Source: an uncultured Pelosinus sp. (lineage in GTDB: Bacteria > Bacillota > Negativicutes > UMGS1260). Taken from it: DNA of 6,971 nucleotides. The notes under the pieces were generated by a model. That model did not search any database. It was given only the letters and a program-made list of their open reading frames with translations, and was not told where the DNA came from. The stretch covers positions 1 through 6,971 of the forward strand of contig URQW01000126.1 of NCBI GenBank assembly GCA_900550105.1, read 5' to 3'. Every line of letters starts with the position of its first letter. The first letter of the stretch is position 1. This document shows positions 1 to 5,342 of this stretch, in pieces. A program made the translations under genes and the position numbers.

Positions 1-504
1 GACATGATCGGCATAATCCATTTTGCCAATATCGCCAATACCGACAATCAGAGGAATTTTTAATTCATTCAATACATCAACCGTGTCGCCAAATACTAGC
101 GGCAGCCCTAACGGCGCCACAGTCGGCTTGCCAAATTTATTAACAGGACCGCTTATGATTTTTCCTCGTCTCGTAATACAAAAGTCAGTCAGCACACCAG
201 TTCCGCCAGCGTTAGACGCTACTGCTAACGCGCCTAGTACTTCGATGGCCGGATGAAGCGCCACATATTTTAAAGCTTGTTCACCGCAGCCCAAATCCTT
301 ATGCCCTTTATCATCAAACAAAACTAGAACAGGATCATAAGGAACCTCTTGTAGTAAAGCAACAATTTCAGGGCCGCTAATTGGTGTGGGATTGCCGCCG
401 GAAGCGCTGATACATCGAAGACCTAGTGAATAAGCCACGCTTTCAACAACCTGTTGGGCCGCCTGATCGCCGTCAGTCACTAATATTACACGGATTTTTT
501 GCAT
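1..504 (-). CDS. spoVAEa: SpoVAEa, stage V sporulation protein (3' end cut by window edge)
   Basis: The minus-strand frame opens with ATG at 504-502 and stays open for 168 codons to the window edge. The Bacillus subtilis protein has about 203 residues, so roughly 35 are missing here. The product begins MQKIRVILVTDGDQAA and contains ASGGNPTPISG, YDPVLVLFDDKGH, ALKYVALHPAIEVLGALAVAS and IVGIGDIGKMDYADHV. These blocks match SpoVAEa as I know the family. It is a soluble protein encoded in the spoVA operon, and loss of it mildly affects germination in Bacillus. It has no membrane segment. The start follows directly on the TAA stop (507-505) of the preceding coiled-coil gene, in the same reading frame. 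No convincing Shine-Dalgarno precedes it, so stop-start reinitiation is likely. In Bacillus the next gene would be spoVAF, which is not visible here. Confidence 0.9.
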   Translation of the reverse strand, partial: MQKIRVILVTDGDQAAQQVVESVAYSLGLRCISASGGNPTPISGPEIVALLQEVPYDPVLVLFDDKGHKDLGCGEQALKYVALHPAIEVLGALAVASNAGGTGVLTDFCITRRGKIISGPVNKFGKPTVAPLGLPLVFGDTVDVLNELKIPLIVGIGDIGKMDYADHV

Positions 505-915
505 TTACTGATTTTTCTGCTGCAATAGCTGCTCCATTTCGGCTACAAGAGTTTGACTTTGTTCCATCACTTGCTGTAAACTCTGGAGCCCATTTTCCAA
601 CTCCTGCGATAGCTCATAACGCAAGTTGGAAAGTTCTTGCAGCTTTTGCGAAAAGTCTTGTTGATTCGAAGAAATAGCTTGATTTTGCTGACGACTTTGC
701 ATTACATTTTGCCCTGAGTTGTCACCCAGGCTTGACTGCGCGGTATTATTACTGCTATTGGTGTTATTACTGCTATTCCCTTCCTTACTGTTATCGGAAA
801 CGGCTTTTTGCAAATCCAGTATATCTTGCGCCATTTCCTGCAATTTTTCCATAATGGTTGTTTCTTTACTGTTTTCGCCGCCTGTATACAGAGGTCTCGT
901 AAGTTTCCTGGCCAA
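505..915 (-). CDS. Unrecognised Q/N/S-rich coiled-coil protein in the spoVA operon
   Basis: I do not recognise this 136-residue protein. It has no signal peptide and no membrane segment. Residues 22-42 look helical (MEKLQEMAQDILDLQKAVSD). Residues about 43-87 are a low-complexity linker rich in Ser, Asn and Gln, including two exact NSSNNT hexapeptides. Residues about 88-135 form a long heptad-like amphipathic helix rich in Gln, Glu and Leu, probably a coiled coil for self-association or partner binding. The start is uncertain. TTG at 915 has a GGGG run five bases upstream, while ATG at 852 would give a 115-residue product but has only a weak AAAGAA upstream. It lies 24 bases after the upstream membrane-protein gene and abuts spoVAEa in the same frame, so cotranscription with spoVA is very likely. 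A structural or scaffold role in the forespore is only inference. Confidence 0.75.
   Translation of the reverse strand: MARKLTRPLYTGGENSKETTIMEKLQEMAQDILDLQKAVSDNSKEGNSSNNTNSSNNTAQSSLGDNSGQNVMQSRQQNQAISSNQQDFSQKLQELSNLRYELSQELENGLQSLQQVMEQSQTLVAEMEQLLQQKNQ
742..777. repeat. Two-copy 18-bp tandem repeat inside the coiled-coil gene
   Basis: Two adjacent 18-base units (742-759 and 760-777) differ at a single base (A at 745, G at 763). The unit length is a multiple of three, and each copy encodes Asn-Ser-Ser-Asn-Asn-Thr on the minus strand. It lies in the low-complexity linker, so copy-number change would alter linker length without breaking the frame. Confidence 0.9.
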
Positions 916-939
916 CTTTTCCCCAACCTTTCCTTGCCC

Positions 940-1332
940 TTAGAGGTTTTTTATAAAATAAAAGACTTGCATGCAAAACATCAGAAAAGCAAACCGCATA
1001 TTGATCACGGCAAAAGGAAATCGCAGTTTGGCAAAAGATTGCCATAAATGGGCCGAAGGCTCAAACTCAAAACCACGAACTACCTTTCCTGCGGCATAAT
1101 TGCTGAAAATTCCACTTGCAGCTACAAATAATAGCTTTGGCAACGGTCCATTCACATCAATCTGACTAAAAAGTCCTGCGGCAAAAACTCCTTGTATTCC
1201 CAAATGGCAAAATAGTGATGCTATAATTTGACCTACCTGATTAATAAGGGACGCTAAAATGACATAATGAGGATATCGTAGGCCAATGACCCCGATAGAA
1301 ACGATAAAGCCAATCACATCGATTACATACAT
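940..1332 (-). CDS. Unrecognised small integral membrane protein in the spoVA operon
   Basis: This 130-residue hydrophobic protein starts at ATG 1332-1330, with AAGGGG (1346-1341) eight bases upstream. It begins five bases after the spoVAEb stop, so it is almost certainly translated from the spoVA mRNA. Hydrophobic stretches lie at about residues 4-19, 22-43, 65-82 and 105-127, suggesting three or four membrane helices. A charged patch (KVVRGFEFEP, about 83-92) sits between the last two. I do not recognise a family. It lacks the AGAG..VP.TGF signature shared by SpoVAC and SpoVAEb and has no HExxH, so it is not a SpoIVFB-type protease. It also does not resemble SpoVAB as I remember it. Its position suggests an accessory subunit of the SpoVA channel or a membrane partner for the next two soluble proteins. 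That is inference from context only. Confidence 0.8.
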   Translation of the reverse strand: MYVIDVIGFIVSIGVIGLRYPHYVILASLINQVGQIIASLFCHLGIQGVFAAGLFSQIDVNGPLPKLLFVAASGIFSNYAAGKVVRGFEFEPSAHLWQSFAKLRFPFAVINMRFAFLMFCMQVFYFIKNL

Positions 1333-1337
1333 AAAGC

Positions 1338-1691
1338 CTACCCCTTAGGATTAAACACAAGAGATACAAGAAATCCAAAGAACAGCGCTGCCATAAGTCC
1401 GCCGGCGGCGGCGCGAAAGGCTCCGGTAAAGAGTCCCAAAACTCCATTTTTATCAATATCCTGAATAACACCAACAGTAAGTGCATGGCCAAAGCCAGTC
1501 AAGGGTACTGTAGCGCCAGCACCGGCCCAATCAACAAGCGGCTGATATAAACCGAGACCACTAACCACTGCGCCGAGACTGACAAAAAGCACTAAAATAT
1601 GAGCGGGAGTTAACGGAGTCAAATCCATAAGCAATTGACCAATTACACAAATACAGCCACCCACAATAAACGCTGCTAAATAGCTCTGCAT
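1338..1691 (-). CDS. spoVAEb: SpoVAEb, SpoVA channel membrane subunit
   Basis: This 117-residue protein matches the short membrane protein SpoVAEb (often annotated SpoVAE). Hydrophobic segments lie at about 4-22, 30-50 and 94-114. The family signature WAGAGATVPLTGFGHAL falls at about 55-71 and closely parallels the RAGAGSVVPITGFANS block of SpoVAC, consistent with the two being related subunits. In Bacillus, SpoVA proteins carry dipicolinic acid across the inner forespore membrane during sporulation and release it at germination. The ATG at 1691 has a strong AAGGAGG (1704-1698) six bases upstream that overlaps the spoVAD stop codon, so the two genes are tightly coupled. The length is close to the Bacillus protein. 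An unrecognised membrane-protein gene follows after only five bases, where Bacillus would have spoVAEa. Confidence 0.93.
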   Translation of the reverse strand: MQSYLAAFIVGGCICVIGQLLMDLTPLTPAHILVLFVSLGAVVSGLGLYQPLVDWAGAGATVPLTGFGHALTVGVIQDIDKNGVLGLFTGAFRAAAGGLMAALFFGFLVSLVFNPKG

Positions 1692-1702
1692 TCGCTTCCT
1701 CC

Positions 1703-2716
1703 TTATATTCCTGCTACAGCTATCGCGTGAGCTATGCAGGGAATCGTTTCTTTTTGCTGATACGACGTAGGACTGTGCAAACTACCAGTTCCCACAATAA
1801 GTACTTTTTTGAACCGTCCTGCTGCCAGTTCTTGATAAATGGGCCCCCCGAAAACAATCGCAGAACTAGCACAGCCGCTGGCGCCGGAATGAGTATCCTG
1901 CTCCTCCGTATAGATCAGGCAGCCACAATCTTCATAACGACCTTTTACGTCATAACCAGCTTCTGCCATCATATCAATCACCAAGGCTTTACCGATTTTG
2001 CCGAGATCCCCCGTAAAAATATGATCATAGTCACTTGGCGTAAGGTTCAGATCCCGAAAATGCTGCAACATAGTATCTACGGCAGCAGGCGCCATGGCTG
2101 CGCCCATAGCATTAGGATCTTGTACGCCAGCATCAATAATCTTGCCGATTGTCGCCGCCTTAATGTTAGGCCGCTTTTCAACCGCTTTTGCAGCCAAAAG
2201 AACCGCGCCAGCACCAGTTACAGTCCATTGCGCCACTGGCGGACGCTGTACGCCAAGTTCCGTGGGAAAACGATATTGTCGTTCGGCGGCATCATGATGG
2301 CTTGACACGGCTGCAATTACTTGATCAGCAAATTGGCCGTCAAGTAACATTGCGCCAACAGCAAGTGTTAAAACCATACTGGAACAGGCGCCATAAATAC
2401 CAATAAAGGGCCGTTGCAGCGTTCGATTCGCAAAATGAGCGGACATTAACTGATTCAAAAGATCGCCTGCTAGAATATAATCGATCGAATCAAGTGTCTG
2501 AGCTCCTTTTTTTGCCGCTTTCTGTACAACCCATTCCAACATCGCAGCTTCACACTGTTCAAAACTGTCATAGTCTAATAGGTTATCTTCTAACACCCGG
2601 TCAAAATAAACAGAAATATTTCCTGCTGCTTCCATGGGACCGCCAATAATAGCTGTTGCCAAAAGACTTGGCGGTAAAGAAAAGATAACGGTTTGCTTTC
2701 CGGCTTTCTTTGACAA
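1703..2716 (-). CDS. spoVAD: SpoVAD, dipicolinic-acid-binding thiolase-fold protein
   Basis: This 337-residue protein is full length compared with about 338 in Bacillus subtilis. Characteristic blocks are AIIGGPMEAAG (22-32), YILAGDLLNQLMSA (80-93), FIGIYGACSSMVL (104-116), HHDAAERQYRFPTE (140-153), HIFTGDLGKIG (232-242) and HSGASGCASSA (276-286). The fold is that of thiolase/ketoacyl synthase enzymes. Cys111 in the YGACSS block sits where thiolases carry their nucleophile, but known SpoVAD proteins bind Ca-dipicolinic acid rather than act as enzymes. It works at the inner spore membrane with SpoVAC and SpoVAEb. The start is TTG at 2716-2714, supported by AGGAGG (2730-2725) eight bases upstream. 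This site lies inside the end of spoVAC, and only four bases separate the genes. Confidence 0.96.
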   Translation of the reverse strand: MSKKAGKQTVIFSLPPSLLATAIIGGPMEAAGNISVYFDRVLEDNLLDYDSFEQCEAAMLEWVVQKAAKKGAQTLDSIDYILAGDLLNQLMSAHFANRTLQRPFIGIYGACSSMVLTLAVGAMLLDGQFADQVIAAVSSHHDAAERQYRFPTELGVQRPPVAQWTVTGAGAVLLAAKAVEKRPNIKAATIGKIIDAGVQDPNAMGAAMAPAAVDTMLQHFRDLNLTPSDYDHIFTGDLGKIGKALVIDMMAEAGYDVKGRYEDCGCLIYTEEQDTHSGASGCASSAIVFGGPIYQELAAGRFKKVLIVGTGSLHSPTSYQQKETIPCIAHAIAVAGI

Positions 2717-2720
2717 AACC

Positions 2721-3170
2721 CTAGCCTCCTTTCAACCAAAGATGCGCCACTCCTACTAGAAAAGCCGTTACCGTACCATAAAGAATGACCGGACCTGCCA
2801 CCACAAAAATCTTCGCTCCGACGCCAAGAACATAGCCTTCGCGCTTAAACTCTAAGGCTGGAGCAGCCACCGAGTTAGCAAATCCCGTAATCGGAACAAC
2901 GGAACCAGCGCCAGCCCGCTTGCCCAGTTCATCATAAACGCCCAACCCCGTAAAAAAGGTTCCTAGAAAGACAAGGAGAATCGAAGTTGCTGTTGCTGCG
3001 TCTTGTTTGGCTAGCCCAACCGAATTGATAAACTGGCCTTGAATGAACTGCCCCAAAAGACAAATCATTCCCCCCACGCCAAAGGCCCAGAGACAATTTT
3101 TTAGAAGCGGCGGCTTAGGACTTTTTTCTTTTACTCGCGCTTGATACTCTTGTTGCTGCGCTTGATTCAT
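2721..3170 (-). CDS. spoVAC: SpoVAC, SpoVA channel membrane subunit
   Basis: This 149-residue protein is almost exactly the length of Bacillus SpoVAC (150). It has a polar N terminus (MNQAQQQEYQARVKEKSPKPP) followed by hydrophobic segments at about 25-45, 60-80 and 120-145. The signature RAGAGSVVPITGFANS lies at 85-100 and LEFKREGYVLGVGAK at 106-120. In Bacillus, SpoVAC has been described as a mechanosensitive pore involved in dipicolinic acid release. The frame stays open upstream to 3233, but those extra codons run through a promoter-like region. ATG at 3170 has AGAGGTGG (3183-3176) five bases before it and gives the family N terminus. It is the first gene of its operon, separated from the dodecin gene by a strong terminator and preceded by a sigma-G-like promoter. 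Confidence 0.95.
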   Translation of the reverse strand: MNQAQQQEYQARVKEKSPKPPLLKNCLWAFGVGGMICLLGQFIQGQFINSVGLAKQDAATATSILLVFLGTFFTGLGVYDELGKRAGAGSVVPITGFANSVAAPALEFKREGYVLGVGAKIFVVAGPVILYGTVTAFLVGVAHLWLKGG

Positions 3171-3175
3171 TCCAT

Positions 3176-3183
3176 CCACCTCT
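3176..3183 (-). promoter_or_regulatory. Ribosome binding site deciding the spoVAC start
   Basis: AGAGGTGG lies five bases before ATG 3170. It supports this start over upstream in-frame codons reaching 3233. The predicted transcription start from the adjacent promoter falls near 3182, so the leader would be very short. Confidence 0.75.
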
Positions 3184-3188
3184 TGTGT

Positions 3189-3218
3189 TATTGTGACCAC
3201 TGCAAAATAAAAACATGC
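3189..3218 (-). promoter_or_regulatory. Candidate sigma-G promoter of the spoVA operon
   Basis: On the minus strand, GCATG (3218-3214) matches the sigma-G -35 consensus GYATR exactly. After an 18-base spacer, CACAATA (3195-3189) matches the -10 consensus CAWWNTA at six of seven positions. The spoVA operon is sigma-G dependent in Bacillus, and the site lies just past the terminator that closes the preceding unit. The weak point is the implied leader of only about 12 bases. Confidence 0.5.
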
Positions 3219-3235
3219 ACCAAGCAAAAGCAAAT

Positions 3236-3288
3236 AAAAAAACAGACGAAGGTCACATCAATACTTAGTTTCCTTCGTCTGTTTTTTT
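3236..3288 (-). terminator. Strong rho-independent terminator after the dodecin gene
   Basis: CAGACGAAGG (3243-3252) pairs perfectly with CCTTCGTCTG (3272-3281). The flanking A7 (3236-3242) and T7 (3282-3288) extend the stem to 17 bp around a 19-base loop. Read on the minus strand, the hairpin ends in a T tract three bases downstream of the dodecin stop codon. The symmetry means it could also work on the plus strand. It separates the spoIIA-dodecin unit from the spoVA operon. Confidence 0.88.
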
Positions 3289-3290
3289 AT

Positions 3291-3680
3291 TTATTTTACT
3301 TTAAAAGCAATCCGCACATCTGCTTTATATTCGGCTATTTTCCCGCCAGCAATGGAAGCTGTAAAATTAGTTGCCTCTACGCCAGTAATTTCATCAATTG
3401 TTTGATCTGCCTCTGCTACGGCGCTATTGACGGCTTCTGTCCAGTTATGCGGTGAAGAACCGACTAGTTCAATGACTTTTACAACCATAGGCTTACCTCC
3501 CTTATCTGTTAGAATATCATTATTTTGCACGATTCCTGTTATTTTATCCGCTAAAACCTGCTTGGCCCGGACGGGAGAACGTTTTGTATAATTTTCCGAA
3601 AACAAATAATACGTGAGAAGCGTAGCCGTAAAAAAAACAATTACGCCGCCAAGGATCCAATGAAACCGCTTGTCAGGCAA
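3291..3680 (-). CDS. Dodecin-domain protein with N-terminal membrane anchor (possible second, soluble form)
   Basis: The last 65 residues (3488-3291, beginning MVVKVIELVGSSPHNW) are a complete dodecin domain, a small beta-alpha-beta-beta fold that usually forms hollow dodecamers. The same frame continues upstream with no stop for about 64 codons. TTG at 3680 has GAGGTG (3692-3687) six bases before it. GTG at 3689 is also in frame, but its SD overlaps the codon. The extension holds a clear membrane helix (WILGGVIVFFTATLLTYYLF, about residues 7-26) and a charged linker. Against halophilic dodecin recalled from memory, the flavin-stacking Trp36 is Gly and Gln55 is Lys, so classical flavin binding is doubtful. 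It follows sigF after about 55 bases without a terminator, so it is probably cotranscribed with it. Function in sporulation is unknown. Confidence 0.75.
   Translation of the reverse strand: MPDKRFHWILGGVIVFFTATLLTYYLFSENYTKRSPVRAKQVLADKITGIVQNNDILTDKGGKPMVVKVIELVGSSPHNWTEAVNSAVAEADQTIDEITGVEATNFTASIAGGKIAEYKADVRIAFKVK
3495..3503 (-). promoter_or_regulatory. Internal ribosome binding site before the dodecin core
   Basis: AAGGGAGGT lies six bases before the internal ATG at 3488, an almost ideal Shine-Dalgarno. It would allow a 65-residue stand-alone dodecin of normal family length. In the longer product the same bases encode Lys-Gly-Gly in the linker. No separate promoter is evident just upstream. 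Confidence 0.7.
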
Positions 3681-3686
3681 AAAAAT

Positions 3687-3692
3687 CACCTC
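3687..3692 (-). promoter_or_regulatory. Ribosome binding site for the membrane-anchored form
   Basis: GAGGTG lies six bases before the in-frame TTG at 3680-3678. The GTG at 3689, which lies within the motif, is too close to be used with it. This favours TTG as the start of the long product. Confidence 0.5.
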
Positions 3693-3735
3693 GCTTTTTT
3701 CTTAGTATGGGCCCTTTTACTTTTTTTATAAAATT

Positions 3736-4464
3736 TTAACGGTTTGCCGCAAGCTGCCGCAGAAATATAAGCGCCTTTTTTTCTAAGCGTGAAACCTGTA
3801 CCTGCGATAATTGCAACAGCGAGGCAACATCTGCCTGCGTAAGATCATCAAAAAAGCGCAATTTAATAATCTGCCGTTCCTTTTCTGACAATCGTTCCAG
3901 CATTTGCTGTAAATTTAATCGTTCAATCAGATTCTTCTCTTCTTCCACGCCTTTAAGCCGCTCTAATAAAACCGGCTGCGTTTCATCAGCAGAAAAGATG
4001 GGATCGAACAAAGAAACGGGCGGCTGTACTGCTGTAAGAGCAGCTGCTACTTCAGGAGCTGCCAAATTCATCACTTCCGCCAGTTCCAAAAGAGAAGGCT
4101 CTCTGCCAGTTCGTTTTTGCCAGTTTTCCTGCTCTAACCGAATTTGGTAAGAAAGTTCCTTGACCGAACGGCTTACTTTTATGGGATGGTCATCACGAAT
4201 AAAGCGACGAATCTCACCTAAAATCAAGGGGACTGCATAGGTAGAAAATTTCGTCTCATAGGTAAGATCAAAGCGCTCTATGGCCTTAAGCAATCCAATT
4301 GAGCCGATTTGAAAGAGATCCTCTTCTTCAAATCCCCGACCAAGAAAACGCCGCACAATACTATGCACTAAGTTTAAATTTTCCTTTACTAATATTTCTT
4401 TGGCTCTTTCATCGCCAGCCTGGGCCTGGACCAGACAAGCTTTAAATACATCATCTGTCAGCAC
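3736..4464 (-). CDS. sigF: RNA polymerase sigma-F factor (SpoIIAC)
   Basis: This 242-residue sigma-70-family protein is slightly shorter than the Bacillus one (255), mainly at the N terminus. Region 2 includes EEEDLFQIGSIGLLKAIERFD (47-66, core binding) and KFSTYAVPLILGEIRRFIRDD (72-92, -10 recognition and melting). KVSRSVKEL follows at 96-104, as in SigF/SigB/SigG proteins. Region 4 ends in the helix-turn-helix LTQADVASLLQLSQVQVSRLEKKAL (208-232), whose SQVQVSRLEKK is characteristic of sporulation sigma factors. It directs the first forespore-specific transcription after asymmetric division and is held inactive by SpoIIAB. The start is GTG at 4464. Its ribosome binding site (AGGTGG, 4477-4472) overlaps the spoIIAB stop codon, giving tight coupling with 11 bases between the genes. 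Confidence 0.97.
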   Translation of the reverse strand: MLTDDVFKACLVQAQAGDERAKEILVKENLNLVHSIVRRFLGRGFEEEDLFQIGSIGLLKAIERFDLTYETKFSTYAVPLILGEIRRFIRDDHPIKVSRSVKELSYQIRLEQENWQKRTGREPSLLELAEVMNLAAPEVAAALTAVQPPVSLFDPIFSADETQPVLLERLKGVEEEKNLIERLNLQQMLERLSEKERQIIKLRFFDDLTQADVASLLQLSQVQVSRLEKKALIFLRQLAANR

Positions 4465-4475
4465 AGTCTCCCCAC

Positions 4476-4907
4476 CTAATGAACGCGATTCGCATCGCAG
4501 CGTTTGATCATGGTGACAGTCGTTCCTTCACCTAACTTAGATTGAACAACTAATTCATCCATAAAAGATTCCATAAACACAAAGCCAAGCCCCATTCGTT
4601 CCGGATCGGTTGAATAAGCAGGCTGCCTGGCCAAGGCAATATTTTCTATGCCAACGCCAAAATCGGCAATGACAAATTCGAGATTTCCTTCAAATAGGCT
4701 CATTGTAAACTCAATAATCCCTTCGCCGCCCTCATAACCGTGAATCATAGCATTGGAAACAGCCTCAGATATAGCGACTTTAATATCTTCAAGTTCCCCA
4801 AGGGTAATATCTGTCTGTGCGGCAAAGGCCGCAGCAGCGACACGGGAAATAGCTACGTTTTCTTCATTACTCATAAGCTTCATGATAATTTTATTTTTAA
4901 CAGCCAT
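4476..4907 (-). CDS. spoIIAB: SpoIIAB, anti-sigma-F factor and serine kinase
   Basis: This 143-residue protein is a GHKL-type ATPase/kinase, close to the Bacillus length of 146. The N-box EDIKVAISEAVSNAMIHGY (40-58) contains the catalytic Glu48 and metal-binding Asn52. The G1 box is DFGVGI (82-87), and GLGFVFMESFMD (106-117) corresponds to the G2 region. It binds sigma-F and holds it inactive, and it phosphorylates SpoIIAA using ATP. ATG at 4907 is preferred over the adjacent GTG at 4910 because GGGAGGG (4920-4914) lies six bases from the ATG but only three from the GTG. It begins 18 bases after the spoIIAA stop, and its own stop overlaps the sigF ribosome binding site. Confidence 0.96.
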   Translation of the reverse strand: MAVKNKIIMKLMSNEENVAISRVAAAAFAAQTDITLGELEDIKVAISEAVSNAMIHGYEGGEGIIEFTMSLFEGNLEFVIADFGVGIENIALARQPAYSTDPERMGLGFVFMESFMDELVVQSKLGEGTTVTMIKRCDANRVH

Positions 4908-4925
4908 CACTTGCCCTCCCTATTC

Positions 4926-5261
4926 TTACAGCTCTTGTAAGGCCGCTTCTTCCGTCTCATAATTTAAAAAAAGTTGAACCAAACCAGAGCACTCTAAAAT
5001 GCGACGCACCTGAGGCTGTACGTTTGTTACAGCAACACAGCCGCCTAAAAGCTGTGCTTTTTTATAACGTCCCAATAGGGCGCCAATACCAGAACTGTCA
5101 ATAAAGGTAAGGCCCGAAAGATTTAAAATAAGTTGACTGCCTTTACGACTATTGAGAAAACTATCAACAGCATCGCGAAAATCCTTCACTGTTAACAAAT
5201 CAAGCTCGCCTTCCAATCGAACTACGATTTTACCAGAACACATTTCTACGGCTACATTCAT
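4926..5261 (-). CDS. spoIIAA: SpoIIAA, anti-sigma-F factor antagonist
   Basis: This 111-residue STAS-domain protein is similar to Bacillus SpoIIAA (117). LEGELDLLTVKDFRD lies at 16-30, and the phosphorylation loop LTFIDSSGIGALLGRYK at 51-67. Ser56 corresponds to Ser58 of Bacillus, the residue phosphorylated by SpoIIAB. Unphosphorylated SpoIIAA displaces SpoIIAB and frees sigma-F; dephosphorylation is by SpoIIE, which is not in the window. The frame is open further upstream to 5456, but that part overlaps the dacF end and its terminator. ATG at 5261 has AGGAGG five bases upstream and gives the family N terminus. It is the first gene of the spoIIA operon, followed closely by spoIIAB and sigF. 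Confidence 0.96.
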   Translation of the reverse strand: MNVAVEMCSGKIVVRLEGELDLLTVKDFRDAVDSFLNSRKGSQLILNLSGLTFIDSSGIGALLGRYKKAQLLGGCVAVTNVQPQVRRILECSGLVQLFLNYETEEAALQEL

Positions 5262-5266
5262 GGCAT

Positions 5267-5272
5267 CCTCCT
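5267..5272 (-). promoter_or_regulatory. Ribosome binding site deciding the spoIIAA start
   Basis: A perfect AGGAGG lies five bases before ATG 5261, fixing this start over in-frame codons reaching further upstream. Confidence 0.8.
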
Positions 5273-5295
5273 GCTTTCCATTCACATTTCCTCTA

Positions 5296-5324
5296 CACTT
5301 CGCTAAAAGGAAAATTTTTCCTGC
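5296..5324 (-). promoter_or_regulatory. Candidate sigma-H promoter of the spoIIA operon
   Basis: GCAGGAAAA (5324-5316) matches the sigma-H -35 consensus RNAGGAWWW at every position. After an 11-base spacer, AGCGAAGTG (5304-5296) matches the -10 consensus RNNGAATWW except at two positions. The Bacillus spoIIA operon is driven by sigma-H with Spo0A~P, so element and context agree. It lies between the dacF terminator and the spoIIAA ribosome binding site and gives a leader of about 28 bases. I did not find a clear pair of 0A boxes in this short gap. Confidence 0.6.
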
Positions 5325-5342
5325 TGAGATTTTTGTCCAAAT

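Noticed and set aside
23..256. 77-codon plus-strand frame near the left edge
   Set aside because: It is antisense to spoVAEa, whose conserved motifs are clear on the minus strand.
702..926. 74-codon minus-strand frame overlapping the coiled-coil gene
   Set aside because: Its start is almost touching the possible ribosome binding site and its composition is erratic. The overlapping frame 915-505 gives a coherent helical protein and meets spoVAEa exactly.
1241..1492. 83-codon minus-strand frame bridging spoVAEb and the next gene
   Set aside because: It overlaps two coding frames that have proper ribosome binding sites and tight spacing; it is a shadow frame.
1727..2305. 192-codon plus-strand open frame opposite spoVAD
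   Set aside because: It lies entirely within the well-supported spoVAD gene on the other strand, has no recognisable domain and no promoter or operon context; it is a shadow frame.
3171..3233. In-frame hydrophobic extension of spoVAC (MLLLGACFYFAVV...)
   Set aside because: It looks like a signal peptide but is the translation of the promoter region. The family N terminus and ribosome binding site support ATG 3170.
3700..3735. Possible separate promoter for the dodecin gene (CATACT with an A/T-rich upstream box)
   Set aside because: Only about four of six bases match in each sigma-A hexamer and it does not fit sigma-E or sigma-F consensus. The region is simply A/T-rich, and read-through from sigF is the simpler explanation.
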